From Daphnia carinata (Eukaryota > Arthropoda > Branchiopoda > Diplostraca > Daphniidae): a DNA stretch of 64,000 nt. This document shows, in pieces, positions 39,229 to 48,411 of the stretch (positions are counted from its first letter, which is position 1; every line of letters starts with the position of its first letter). The stretch lies in assembly GCF_022539665.2 (NCBI RefSeq), contig NC_081336.1, positions 10,268,778 through 10,332,777 on the forward strand, given 5' to 3'. Both the position numbers and the translations under genes were made by a program. Below the pieces are notes generated by a model that saw only the letters and a list, made by a program, of their open reading frames with translations, did not search any database and had not been told where the DNA came from.

Positions 39229-40330
39229 GGTTTTCAGGTAAACTTTCAATTTGACAAACATATTTTTAAGATTTTAAATAATTTAACCTTTCTGTATTGC
39301 AATAGGTGAAAAACAATGTGGAATTGCTTGCTAAATCTATTAAGAAACAAGATGAAATCAAATCAAATTGTAAAAGAAGTTGGCTGAACGCATCGAAGAA
39401 TAGGAAAAGAGAAAGGAATAACAACAGAAAACGAGAAAAGCCAACATTAAGAAAAAGAAAACTGAGAAGAAAGAACATAAACTGAATGAACGCCTCACAC
39501 TTAACAGGTATGTGTTAACATTTACATTTAAGGAAGACCGGCCAGTTTATTCCATTGATTTTCAGAGGAAAAGCTGGAATTGTCTGATAAGGCAACGAAA
39601 ATCCAATTTAAACGGAAGTTAGAGGGAATGAAGAAGAAATTAAAAAGAAAAAGTAAGAAGAAGAGGTCCTGAATTGCCAAACATGCTCGAGCCACCAAGG
39701 CAGTATCTGTGTCATCAACCTCTGGTCTTTCAGAGTTTGTTAAAACAGAAATTCCTCAACCAAGACTAGCAAGTACACTGGCAACACCAATTTTTAACAG
39801 TGAAGGCTGCCTAGTTTCCAGCAAATTTGATTTTGGAGAACTATCTAATTCCTCACCCATTCTGAAAAAGACCACTTTATATCCAGAAGTGGCAACGATT
39901 AAAATGAAAGAAAATAAAACTTAAACCAAAAATGAATATCTTGGTAGGCCAAGCTGAAGCTGAGAATGCAAGAAGCATTGAATAGAAACAGGCATGAAAT
40001 GGTGCTCTGCAAATAGCTGAAGGTTTTCAGGTAAACTTTCAATTTGACAAAAATATTTGTAAGATCTTCAAAACTTTTAACCTTTCTGTATTGCAATAGG
40101 TAAAAGACTATGTGGAATTGCTTGCCAAATCAATTAATGAACGAGATCAAATCAGAAAGTAACATAAATTGCGCTGAACGAATCGAAGAAAAGGAAAAGA
40201 GAAAGGAATAACAACAGAAAAAGAGAAAAGCCAACATTAAGAAAAATAAAACTGAAAAGAAAGAACATAAAGTGAATAAACTAAAGAAAAAAGGCAAATT
40301 TACCGTATGAAAGACTGATACTGACTCATG
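39229..40330 (+). pseudogene. lysine-rich coiled-coil exons, tandem copies 2 and 3
   Basis: The block AAGGTTTTCAGGTAAACTTT...GAACATAAA occurs at 39229-39490 and again at 40020-40290 with point changes. It includes an intron-like stretch ending in TTGCAATAG and a Lys/Glu-rich reading frame with stops (TAGG and TAAC in the middle). Between them, 39565-39670 encodes KIQFKRKLEGMKKKLKRKSK and 39709-39924 an open Ser/Thr-rich stretch (SGLSEFVKTEIPQPRLAS). Function unknown. The duplication plus stops indicates decay. Confidence 0.5.
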
Positions 40331-40900
40331 GATGAGCTAAACTCTTGTTCTTTCATGTGCAGCCATGTCGTGATAGTTTTATAGAAAAATACACTGGCAT
40401 GCCTTCCATGATCGTGGAAAATTTGAAGAAAAAATATCTTAGATTCATTTAAAAAGGTTTAGTGTCTTCACTAATAACAGACTCTCATTTTAAAAAATAG
40501 TCCGTCATGGTAGAAAATTGATTTGTCATTATTAGTAGCTTTGTTAACGTAAAGTGTAAAGCTTCCTTATATCTCAATGTATTATGTGATGTGTAATTAG
40601 GTAATCAATAGCTGCTTGAAAATGTGCAAAAGGTGAAAACAGGACACGAAGAACGAACAGAATCATTTATAGCAGTAGGTTATGATTTTAATATATTTAT
40701 TGGGCTCTTTGTAAGTGTTAAAAGAATTGAAAATGTATAAGGAATAAATGGTATTAGAATCAATATTGAATTACATAATCTTTGTTTTGGTCCTTGCCTC
40801 AGACGATAATTTAAGTTTGTAATATTATTCCTATAAACATTATTTATCAAATGTTAATGATAATAAACTAGTCTTCGTGGTAACATATATTTTTGTTCCC

Positions 40901-41057
40901 AGCAACCACAAAAGCCCCGCGGAACTCATTCAGTTTCCGTATTCCCAACGAATCAGTGGTCTTTACCTATGGCATAAGTATCGACAAAAAGAAGCTATAT
41001 GGGAGATGGACTGGGGATTGGGGGAATAATGAAAGAGGGTGGACAGAACAAGGCTAA
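40901..41057 (+). other. orphan exon-like frame, possible terminal exon
   Basis: After a convincing acceptor (TATTTTTGTTCCCAG) there is an open stretch encoding TKAPRNSFSFRIPNESVVFT and then YGRWTGDWGNNERGWTEQG, followed by a stop at 41055-41057. The amino-acid composition looks like real protein rather than random AT-rich translation. I do not recognise it, and no matching upstream exon is obvious. Confidence 0.3.
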
Positions 41058-41317
41058 GTGCGAAAAACATTTATTTTTTGTATTATATTTAAAAAAGCGA
41101 TGGTAGTTCAATAAACAAAAATTGTGAAAAATGAACTTTATTAAACGGGATATTAGCAATATATAAATACTAATATAATCCGAAATTAGATTGCAACCGA
41201 ATAAATAATCAAAGATTAACTAGCGCACAAACGCTAACATTGTTTGATCTCTGCAAACCTTAAAGAAGATCACGGTTTCAGCAACTTTTGTACATTCCAA
41301 ATTCCACGGAATAGAAG

Positions 41318-43483
41318 GTGGGAAATACAATTTTCGAAACAAACATAAAGTTTGTAAGAAAATGGAAATTGATCGGAGAAAAAGGCCCAGTCCAATGGAG
41401 AAAAAGGCCCACTTTTGAATTTGGAAAAAAGTGGGCCTTTTTCGTATGGGCCTTTTTCTTCTGGGCCTTTTTCGCGGGCCTTTTTCGTCTGGGCCTTTTT
41501 CGTCTGGGCCTTTTTCTCCGACCTCCGCTCCTGAACTTCCTGCTACAGCGGAAGGTTCGGGTCAAACTAGACAGTACACTGTCACATGCCAAAATCATCT
41601 CCGTCGGAGTTCCCCAAGGCTCAGTACTGAGCCCCATTCTCTTCACTATCATGACCCGCGACTTCCCCTTGTGTAGGAACCCGAAAAACAATTTAGGCGT
41701 TATCGTCAAAATGTTCGCGGATGACATCTCAGCCCGCTGCACTCACTCCCTAAGAAGCAAAGCCCGAAAAAGGCTAGAAACTGCAATAAGAAAATTTGAA
41801 AGATGGTGTGCTACCTGGAGATTCCAAATCTCTGTGTCCAAGTGTTTCTCCATATCGTTCAGCAGAAGAATTAAGAACTACGTCCCTCTCCATCTGACCT
41901 TTAACAGTGAGAGTATCCCTGCCGTCAGTCACGGCAAATTCCTGGGTATCACCTTTGACCGTAAGCTCAACTGGAACCAACATCTGCAAGATTTAGTTAC
42001 AAAGGTTTCTCGAAGAGCAAACTTCTTCAAAATCCTGGTTAGGAAGAATCTGAACCTGAAACCCAAACTCCTGGTCAATCTGTACACAGCATTAGTAAGA
42101 AGCATTGTAGACTATTCTTACCTAAGTATCCTTCAGGGCAGATCTCCCCTTACCAGGAAGCTGGATACAATCCAAAACTCAATTCTTCGTGCAATCCTTC
42201 TGGCTCCAAACTCCACTCCTCGTGCACATCTGTGGCTGGACACAGGCATAACCCCCATTCATTGCAGATGTGAATGGTTAGCCTGCCTTTACCTCATAAA
42301 GCTGCAAAGTAAACCAAAGAACCCTTTTTATGATAGTGCGAAAAGTACTTACTCTAGCCTCACCTTATGGAACACCAGAAGTACCCCAAGTGTTGTGTTG
42401 TGCAAGTTCCAACTGTTAGCTTTAAAAGTTTCCCTGTTTACCTCCGTTAGTTTTCCCGAAAATCTGCTAAATCCTCCATGGTTGATGCCGAAAATACCTA
42501 CATTTATACTCCCAATCTCGAAAAACAATGCTCTTGAAAATCCAACGTTCACCAGACTACTCTTTCGAGCACTGTTTACGCAAAACAACGCCAGTTCTAG
42601 TACGGTAAGCGTCTTCACAGATGGCTCCCGTGACTTCGAAAACAACTCAACAGCATGCGCCATCTACTGCCCAAATTCTCAAGTGAAAAAAGCCTGGAAA
42701 CTTTCTAGTGATACGAACATCTTCACAGCTGAATTGTTGGCTATTCTAAAGGCCATTGAACACGCTGACAACGGCCCGGCGCAGCTAATCCGGATCTTCT
42801 CGGACTCACTCAGTGCCATCTCCGCCATCAATGCTCTACACCCTTCAAACGAACTGGTGGTCAAGATTCGGAACAGGGCCTTAACCAGCTCTTCTGCCGG
42901 CTCCAAAGTTATTCTCTACTGGATTCCAAGCCATGTAGGCATTCCAGAAAATGAATTAGTGGATCGTCTGGCAAACGACGCAAGAACGGATCCTAACTGC
43001 GAAAAAATCGATCTCGTCGACTCACCTAAACTCGCCCTAAATGTTTTTCGCATAGCATGGTCCAAGCTGATGTCTCTATACCTTGCGAGTCACCATGACT
43101 TCTTTGCTTCTCACCCTAGGAACTCCATTCACCCAGAACCCTGGTTGGTGCACCCTAACAGAGTCAGAAACAGCATTCTTCACAAACTCCGGTCGAACCG
43201 GCTACGTTTAAACGCCCGCGTTTCGTTATTTGATCCCTCTGTATCCCCATACTGCAGCTATGGCTGCCCTGTGAAAGAGACTCCCTCACATCTAATTATT
43301 GAGTGTCCCCACCTCGCTGCCGAAAGAGAGGAACTAAAAAGCTTCCTCTCGGAGTTAAAACTTCAGTTGAACCTATCCAATCTCCTACATCCACCGCAAG
43401 TTTGTGACAACCTCGCCAAATTCAAGATCAGGGACTTGGTTTTAAATTTCTTCTGGAAATCAGGACTCCACAAACGCTGCTAA
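41318..43483 (+). CDS. LINE ORF2 fragment: reverse transcriptase, RNase H, C-terminal Cys/His knuckle
   Basis: A 721-codon open frame. Residues 1-74 are not LINE: they are translation of the foldback tip and give an odd aromatic-hydrophobic run (WAFFFWAFFAGLFRLGLF). From about 75 on the product is reverse transcriptase: GVPQGSVLSPILF at about 97-109, catalytic FADD at 133-136, the GKFLGITFD block, and the thumb. An RNase H domain follows around 430-560 (TDGS, AELLAI, SDSLSA, WIPSHVGIPENE), then a C-terminal Cys/His motif (CSYGCPVKETPSHLIIECPH). RNase H plus a terminal knuckle is known in I/Loa/Jockey-related clades; I cannot choose the clade. The frame is open throughout, so the copy is young, but without endonuclease and early RT motifs it cannot retrotranspose alone. 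Confidence 0.85.
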   Translation: MGNTIFETNIKFVRKWKLIGEKGPVQWRKRPTFEFGKKWAFFVWAFFFWAFFAGLFRLGLFRLGLFLRPPLLNFLLQRKVRVKLDSTLSHAKIISVGVPQGSVLSPILFTIMTRDFPLCRNPKNNLGVIVKMFADDISARCTHSLRSKARKRLETAIRKFERWCATWRFQISVSKCFSISFSRRIKNYVPLHLTFNSESIPAVSHGKFLGITFDRKLNWNQHLQDLVTKVSRRANFFKILVRKNLNLKPKLLVNLYTALVRSIVDYSYLSILQGRSPLTRKLDTIQNSILRAILLAPNSTPRAHLWLDTGITPIHCRCEWLACLYLIKLQSKPKNPFYDSAKSTYSSLTLWNTRSTPSVVLCKFQLLALKVSLFTSVSFPENLLNPPWLMPKIPTFILPISKNNALENPTFTRLLFRALFTQNNASSSTVSVFTDGSRDFENNSTACAIYCPNSQVKKAWKLSSDTNIFTAELLAILKAIEHADNGPAQLIRIFSDSLSAISAINALHPSNELVVKIRNRALTSSSAGSKVILYWIPSHVGIPENELVDRLANDARTDPNCEKIDLVDSPKLALNVFRIAWSKLMSLYLASHHDFFASHPRNSIHPEPWLVHPNRVRNSILHKLRSNRLRLNARVSLFDPSVSPYCSYGCPVKETPSHLIIECPHLAAEREELKSFLSELKLQLNLSNLLHPPQVCDNLAKFKIRDLVLNFFWKSGLHKRC

Positions 43484-43612
43484 TCTAATTCAAAATCATC
43501 CCACTTTTCCGAGCAATTTCCCGGTGCCAATTTCGGTCTCCTAGGACGACCCGCTCTCGATATGGCAACGCCACACGGGAGGCACCTTAAGAAAGAAAGA
43601 AAAAAAAAAAAA
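41523..43612 (+). mobile_element. 5'-truncated non-LTR retrotransposon (LINE)
   Basis: Starts inside the reverse transcriptase directly against the foldback tip, contains the remainder of ORF2, a ~100 bp 3' UTR and an A-rich tail (about 43588-43612). The endonuclease and the first RT motifs are missing, consistent with 5' truncation at insertion or with rearrangement against the foldback element. Its last ~440 bp are repeated at 46995-47440 as part of the tandem duplication. Confidence 0.85.
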
Positions 43613-44214
43613 GAATCTCATTGACGGATTTTGCTTCTAAGGTTTAGCTCATGAAACTTCGTTTGTAAAGAATACGTCCTGTTGAGGAATGTCACCAAAG
43701 ATGCAAATCCTATGGGTAGGAATACCATAATATCATTCTTCTACTCTTTAACCACTCATGGTCTACTGTTAATCGTGATCTGAGTAGTGCACCATATTCA
43801 TCTTCGTTGCAGTATCAGCTGTAACAACAGTCATTTCGGCAGTTGTAATCTCGACCTAGCCTACCAACAGACATAGACATGTACCTCAACACAATTTCTA
43901 CTGGTATTTTAAATTTTTCTTCTGCCTCATATAGTTTGCCTTTTTATTTAAATTGAACATTCAACCATAGAACTGCCAACTCTTAGCTGTCTGCTGCCTA
44001 TTTGCTGGCCCTACAGTCTTTTCAGTCTTCGGACAGCAGAAGTAAGTCGAATTGCTTTCAACGTTTGGTTACAACAACAATCTTATATTTCCCACTAACT
44101 GGTTCTTTTTCTTTACTTTTACGATTAAGAACAAAGCCTTCTTCGTGTTCGCCACGCCCGTCATTACCTTGCCCGTCATCCCGTTTTCGCTTCGGCCGTC
44201 GTCCCGTCTTGGCT
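43613..44214. other. sequence between LINE tail and minisatellite
   Basis: No gene recognised. It lies wholly inside duplication unit 1 and recurs at about 47445-48041. Pyrimidine-rich towards the minisatellite. Confidence 0.5.
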
Positions 44215-44515
44215 TCGGCCGTCGCCCCGTCGCCGCCTCGTCTTCGTCTCGCCCGTCGTCGCCTCGCCCGTCGCCCCGTCTTCGCCTCGCCCGTCGCCCC
44301 GTCTTCGCCTCACCCGTCGCCCCGTCTTCGCCTCGCCCGTCGCCCCGTCTTCGCCTCACCCGTCGCCCCGTCTTCGCCTCGCCCGTCGCCCCGTCTTCGC
44401 CTCGCCCGTCGCCCCGTCTTCGCCTTTCCCGTCGCCACGTCACCTTCTCGCCCGGTCGCCACGTCTTCTCTTCGCCCGTCGCGCTATCATCGCCTCGCCC
44501 GTCGCCTCGTGGTCG
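44215..44515. repeat. 23 bp GC-rich minisatellite, unit 1
   Basis: Tandem copies of a 23 bp motif built from TCGCCTCGCCC and GTCGCCCCGTCT. Because 23 is not a multiple of 3, the array cycles through all frames and stays open on both strands, which explains the long Pro/Arg/Ser-rich frames (44002-44858 plus, 44069-44599 minus). I do not call these as genes. Confidence 0.85.
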
Positions 44516-44584
44516 CCACGTCATCGCCTGGTCTTTGTGGTATCGTTGTATTTTTTTATTGTGTAATTGTGTAGTACTAATTAA

Positions 44585-44900
44585 CACGTTGGCTGCCACG
44601 CCCGTTTGCTCCCCTTTTTTTTTTAGCTATATAGGGACGGGCCGCGCTGTTCTGCCTCATGGCCTATCTTTCATGAGGTGGAGTAGTTGCCACTGCCCAA
44701 GATTCGCCGAAAGGCAATTAGGCAACGCACCAGAGGGACCCCCTTTGTCCGATGTGTGGTGGAGACCTGGGGTGTGCGTTCCCACAACGGTCTCCATCAT
44801 CATGTCAGCCCGGACTTGTCAGCGGGCAAGTCCCCCTTGGTCGCTATCCTTCCGATAGCGACGTAATTAATGTAAATTTAGTGGCGTGGCAGCCAACTTG
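44585..44900. mobile_element. piggyBac-like MITE, unit 1
   Basis: Flanked on the left by TTAA and starting CACGTTGGCTGCCACGCC; the right end GGCGTGGCAGCCAACTTG is its near-exact inverse, followed by TTAG (a diverged TTAA). At 316 bp with no coding capacity it fits a non-autonomous piggyBac-type element. Two small perfect stems lie inside: GGACTTG/CAAGTCC and GTCGCTAT/ATAGCGAC. Confidence 0.7.
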
Positions 44901-45049
44901 TTAGTTAGTTATTTATGTATGTCTTGTATTGTGTTGTGTTGTAAGATGTGAATGTAAGTGGAGGATTTATGGGAGGATGGAGGGACAATAAAAAATGTGT
45001 TAGATTTTTAAATAAAGTTTGTTTTTATTTATGAGAGTATGTTCATGAA

Positions 45050-45122
45050 CTGGATTGGGGATCGAACCCTAGACCTCCAGCGTATCAGTTTAATACTTTA
45101 CCATTGAGCCATCTACAACGTA
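45050..45122 (-). ncRNA. tRNA-like pol III head (SINE-type), unit 1, minus strand
   Basis: Read on the minus strand: A-box-like TGGCTCAATGGTA and B-box-like GGGTTCGATCCCC spaced as in a tRNA gene. The acceptor ends do not pair well, so it is more likely a tRNA-derived SINE head or pseudo-tRNA than a functional tRNA. Confidence 0.5.
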
Positions 45123-45206
45123 TACAAATATGTAATTTCTTCCTTAATACCTTTGTTTGTAGTGGATAAGTCGATACGCTTTCAAATGGGAATTATAGTC
45201 TATATG

Positions 45207-45275
45207 GTTAACAGTGGCTCAATGGTACAGCGTTCAACTGAGATATGAAATGTCTGAGGTTCGAATACCAGAATG
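45207..45275 (+). ncRNA. tRNA-like pol III head (SINE-type), unit 1, plus strand
   Basis: Plus strand: the same A-box TGGCTCAATGGTA and a B-box GGTTCGAATACC. It is arranged head to head with the minus-strand element at 45050-45122, about 85 bp apart. Acceptor pairing is poor, so not a normal tRNA gene. Confidence 0.5.
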
Positions 45276-45422
45276 ATGCATATCAGCAAAAGATAAATGA
45301 AGAAATACCTCATGTGGATTACATGTAGACGTATAAAATAAGGTACAAGAAAGACAAAATAAGTAAAAAGATTTTTGAATTTAAAAAAAACAATTTTTAT
45401 TGATGTAAAATTTTTTTGTGTA

Positions 45423-45473
45423 CTAAGGTAGGAGAAAACTCTACCACATGAGTAGAGTCTCCCCCTACCTTAG
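45423..45473. repeat. hairpin, unit 1
   Basis: CTAAGGTAGG pairs with CCTACCTTAG, and an inner stem CTCTAC/GTAGAG encloses CACATGA. Unit 2 has a longer outer stem because it keeps CA in TCAACTAAGG. Confidence 0.7.
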
Positions 45474-45891
45474 TTGACTCACCGAGGAGATTACCCGGTG
45501 CGTGGCTAAGAGAAGCCGGAAAAGGATGAAGAGTGATGATAAGGACAAGTTTTCACGTGAGCGATTAACCGTTATTCGGATATGTGGGTAGCCCCAAGAC
45601 CCTCAAAAAGATATCATCGAGCCAGGGGGACCCCCACGTCCCCTTTCCGGACAGCGCACTCACAACCTTTAACTGCTGATCACAGTAGGGGCATGACCCC
45701 CCTACGGGCTTATTAGAAATTTAGGGGAAACGGGGCCACAGAAAGAAGGGAGCCCAGATATGCACTTGAATTTAAGAAAATAAAACTCTTTACTGTTCGG
45801 GATGAATCAGCAATTAGCCGTGTCGTCTGAGTAGCGTTCTTTGAAAATTTAGCATCTCTTTTCGTCTTCTATTCTTAAACAGGGAAATATA
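45474..45891. promoter_or_regulatory. putative 5' region of a retropepsin-family gene, unit 1
   Basis: Runs from the hairpin to the first ATG of the gene region. It is less AT-rich than the surroundings and ends with an acceptor-like sequence (CTTAAACAG) just before GGAAATATAATGG. It recurs at about 49306-49719. No core promoter motif is certain; the role is inferred from position only. Confidence 0.3.
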
Positions 45892-46005
45892 ATGGCTGGA
45901 CATCTTTTACGGTGTCCAAAATGTCATCAAGGAGACTGGAATGAAAGAGAAATTAAGATCAAGGTAAAATGTGACCACAGAATAGATGTGAACCAATCTT
46001 TGTAA
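45892..46005 (+). CDS. 37-residue zinc-ribbon-like ORF, unit 1
   Basis: Encodes MAGHLLRCPKCHQGDWNERE followed by a short basic segment and C-D-H. The CPKC pair with a later Cys-Asp-His could form half of a zinc ribbon. It starts right after an acceptor-like site, and a GTAAAA donor-like site lies after EIKIK, so it may instead be a first coding exon. In unit 2 the CPKC pair is destroyed (49720-49836). Function unknown. Confidence 0.35.
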   Translation: MAGHLLRCPKCHQGDWNEREIKIKVKCDHRIDVNQSL

Positions 46006-46049
46006 AATTTCAAGTCAGTGTCTCGAAATCTAGCTTTAGGCATAGGCGG

Positions 46050-47057
46050 ATGAATAACTTCACGTTCGTCACAGGATCAACAGGATCTTCCATCAGAGAA
46101 GAACAACCTGAACAGTTTACACCAGAAAACAGGAACGACTTGTTACAGGAATGTAACATGACGCATCCTTTACCCCAGAATACTTCATCTAGTACTGTTT
46201 GCCAAGCAGAGAAACCAGATGGAACTACGCCTAGGCCTAAAGCTGGATTTCGAGACACTGACTTGAAATTTTACAAAGATGAACCGAAGCGGACAAATAG
46301 AAATCTGACTGCGTCGAAATTGTCATTAAACGAGGCAGCAGAGACGCGTAACAAACTAGAAAGGCAGATAGAAGTGAATCAGAAGCAACTTCGGTTAGCT
46401 AAGAAGAACGACATGAAGAAAATGAAAGCACTAAAAAAGTTGTTACGTCAAAGGAAAAAAGAATTGATCAGCACAAAAAAAGAATTGATCAGCACGAAAA
46501 AAATTCTGCGAATGCAGACGGCACAATACGGTAGGGAGCAAGAGCAAGAAAACAGTGCACCGGTAAATGAAACTGATTCTGCTCAAAATATTTTAGTAGA
46601 CGATTCTGGCATAGCGGATGAATCTACTACCAGTGTAATTGAGCTAGTCCCGAGATCTGTTTGCCAAGCAGAGAACAGCGCACCGGTAAATGAAACTGAT
46701 TCTGCTCAAAATATTTTAGTAGACGATTCTGGCATAGTGGATGAATCTACTACCAGCGTAATGGAGCAAGTCCCGAGATCAAAAGCATCCCCGTTTCTTG
46801 GGCGCCGGAAGGAGCTGTTAAGAATGCTCGAGCCCCCTCCCACAGACACCGATACAGTACGCGGCGCAGCGATCAACACGACACCTGCAAAGGACGTCAA
46901 ACAGTCGAAGCCATCGTTCTTCGAGCGAATGAAAAAGAAATTAGTCAAACCGGGATTTTTGACAGAAGACAAACCCATCAAGACCAACTCCGGCCAGCAT
47001 TCTTCACAAACTCCGGTCGAACCGGCTACGTTTAAACGCCCGCGTTTCGTTATTTGA
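46050..47057 (+). pseudogene. retropepsin-family gene, N-terminal part fused to LINE sequence
   Basis: A 335-codon frame. It shares its start (NNFTFVTGSTGSS) with the 8194 ORF but has about 190 extra residues: a Lys/Glu coiled coil (about 90-165) and two tandem 40-residue repeats (ENSAPVNETDSAQNILVDDS...). It then rejoins the family at PSFFERMKKKLVKPGF. At about 46985 the sequence switches to the LINE by the tandem duplication, so the retropepsin-like domain is missing and the last ~20 residues are out-of-frame LINE sequence. The fusion is a by-product of the duplication junction. Confidence 0.75.
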
Positions 47058-48041
47058 TCCCTCTGTATCCCCATACTGCAGCTATGGCTGCCCTGTGAAA
47101 GAGACTCCCTCACATCTAATTATTGAGTGTCCCCACCTCGCTGCCGAAAGAGAGGAACTAAAAAGCTTCCTCTCGGAGTTAAAACTTCAGTTGAACCTAT
47201 CCAATCTCCTACATCCACCGCAAGTTTGTGACAACCTCGCCAAATTCAAGATCAGGGACTTGGTTTTAAATTTCTTCTGGAAATCAGGACTCCACAAACG
47301 CTGCTAATCTAATTCAAAATCATCCCACTTTTCCGAGCAATTTCCCGGTGCCAATTTCGGTCTCCTAGGACGACCCGCTCTCGATATGGCAACGCCACAC
47401 GGGAGGCACCTTAAGAAAGAAAGAAAAAAAAAAAAAAAAGAATCTCATTGACGGATTTTGCTTCTAAGGTTTAGCTCATGAAACTTCGTTTGTAAAGAAT
47501 ACGTCCTGTTGAGGAATGTCACCAAAGATGCAAATCCTATGGGTAGGAATACCATAATATCATTCTTCTACTCTTTAACCACTCATGGTCTACTGTTAAT
47601 CGTGATCTGAGTAGTGCACCATATTCATCTTCGTTGCAGTATCAGCTGTAACAACAGTCATTTCGGCAGTTGTAATCTCGACCTAGCCTACCAACAGACA
47701 TAGACATGTACCTCAACACAATTTCTACTGGTATTTTAAATTTTTCTTCTGCCTCATATAGTTTGCCTTTTTATTTAAATTGAACATTCAACCATAGAAC
47801 TGCCAACTCTTAGCTGTCTGCTGCCTATTTGCTGGCCCTACAGTCTTTTCAGTCTTCGGACAGCAGAAGTAAGTCGAATTGCTTTCAACGTTTGGTTACA
47901 ACAACAATCTTATATTTCCCACTAACTGGTTCTTTTTCTTTACTTTTACGATTAAGAACAAAGCCTTCTTCGTGTTCGCCACGCCCGTCATTACCTTGCC
48001 CGTCATCCCGTTTTCGCTTCGGCCGTCGTCCCGTCTTGGCT

Positions 48042-48342
48042 TCGGCCGTCGCCCCGTCGCCGCCTCGTCTTCGTCTCGCCCGTCGTCGCCTCGCCCGTCG
48101 CCCCGTCTTCGCCTCGCCCGTCGCCCCGTCTTCGCCTCACCCGTCGCCCCGTCTTCGCCTCGCCCGTCGCCCCGTCTTCGCCTCACCCGTCGCCCCGTCT
48201 TCGCCTCGCCCGTCGCCCCGTCTTCGCCTCGCCCGTCGCCCCGTCTTCGCCTTTCCCGTCGCCACGTCACCTTCTCGCCCGGTCGCCACGTCTTCTCTTC
48301 GCCCGTCGCGCTATCATCGCCTCGCCCGTCGCCTCGTGGTCG
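48042..48342. repeat. 23 bp GC-rich minisatellite, unit 2
   Basis: Second copy of the minisatellite at 44215-44515, identical in repeat order as far as I can read. Confidence 0.85.
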
Positions 48343-48411
48343 CCACGTCATCGCCTGGTCTTTGTGGTATCGTTGTATTTTTTTATTGTGTAATTGTGTA
48401 GTACTAATTAA

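Larger units (their letters stand above)
39190..41522. mobile_element. second foldback-type element, ends GGAGAAAAAGGC
   Basis: Begins at the satellite edge with GGCGGAGAAAAAGGC and ends at about 41522 with the reverse complement of GGTCGGAGAAAAAGGCCC. The right tip (about 41378-41522) has GGAGAAAAAGGCCC units forward then about six in reverse, separated by a stem, the same design as the element at 24316-28780 but with a different motif sequence. The interior carries three blocks related to the lysine-rich exon of that element and shares the CACTGGCATGCCTTCCATGATC tail. The left tip appears reduced to one unit. No transposase is seen. Confidence 0.6.
43171..46994. repeat. 3.82 kb tandem duplication, unit 1
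   Basis: Begins at CAGCATTCTTCACAAACTCC inside the LINE ORF2 and ends inside the retropepsin-family gene. Unit 2 starts at 46995 with the same 20 bases. The units differ by only a few substitutions and short indels (A-tract length, loss of CA near 45422, the zinc-ribbon change near 49741). Confidence 0.95.

Noticed and set aside
44002-44858. Long Pro/Arg/Ser-rich frames (and minus-strand Arg/Gly frames) over the GC-rich repeat, repeated at 47829-48684
   Set aside because: They are generated by a 23 bp minisatellite that stays open in every frame; no conserved domain at either side.
45050-45275. Functional tRNA genes
   Set aside because: A-box and B-box are present but acceptor stems and anticodon arms do not pair acceptably.
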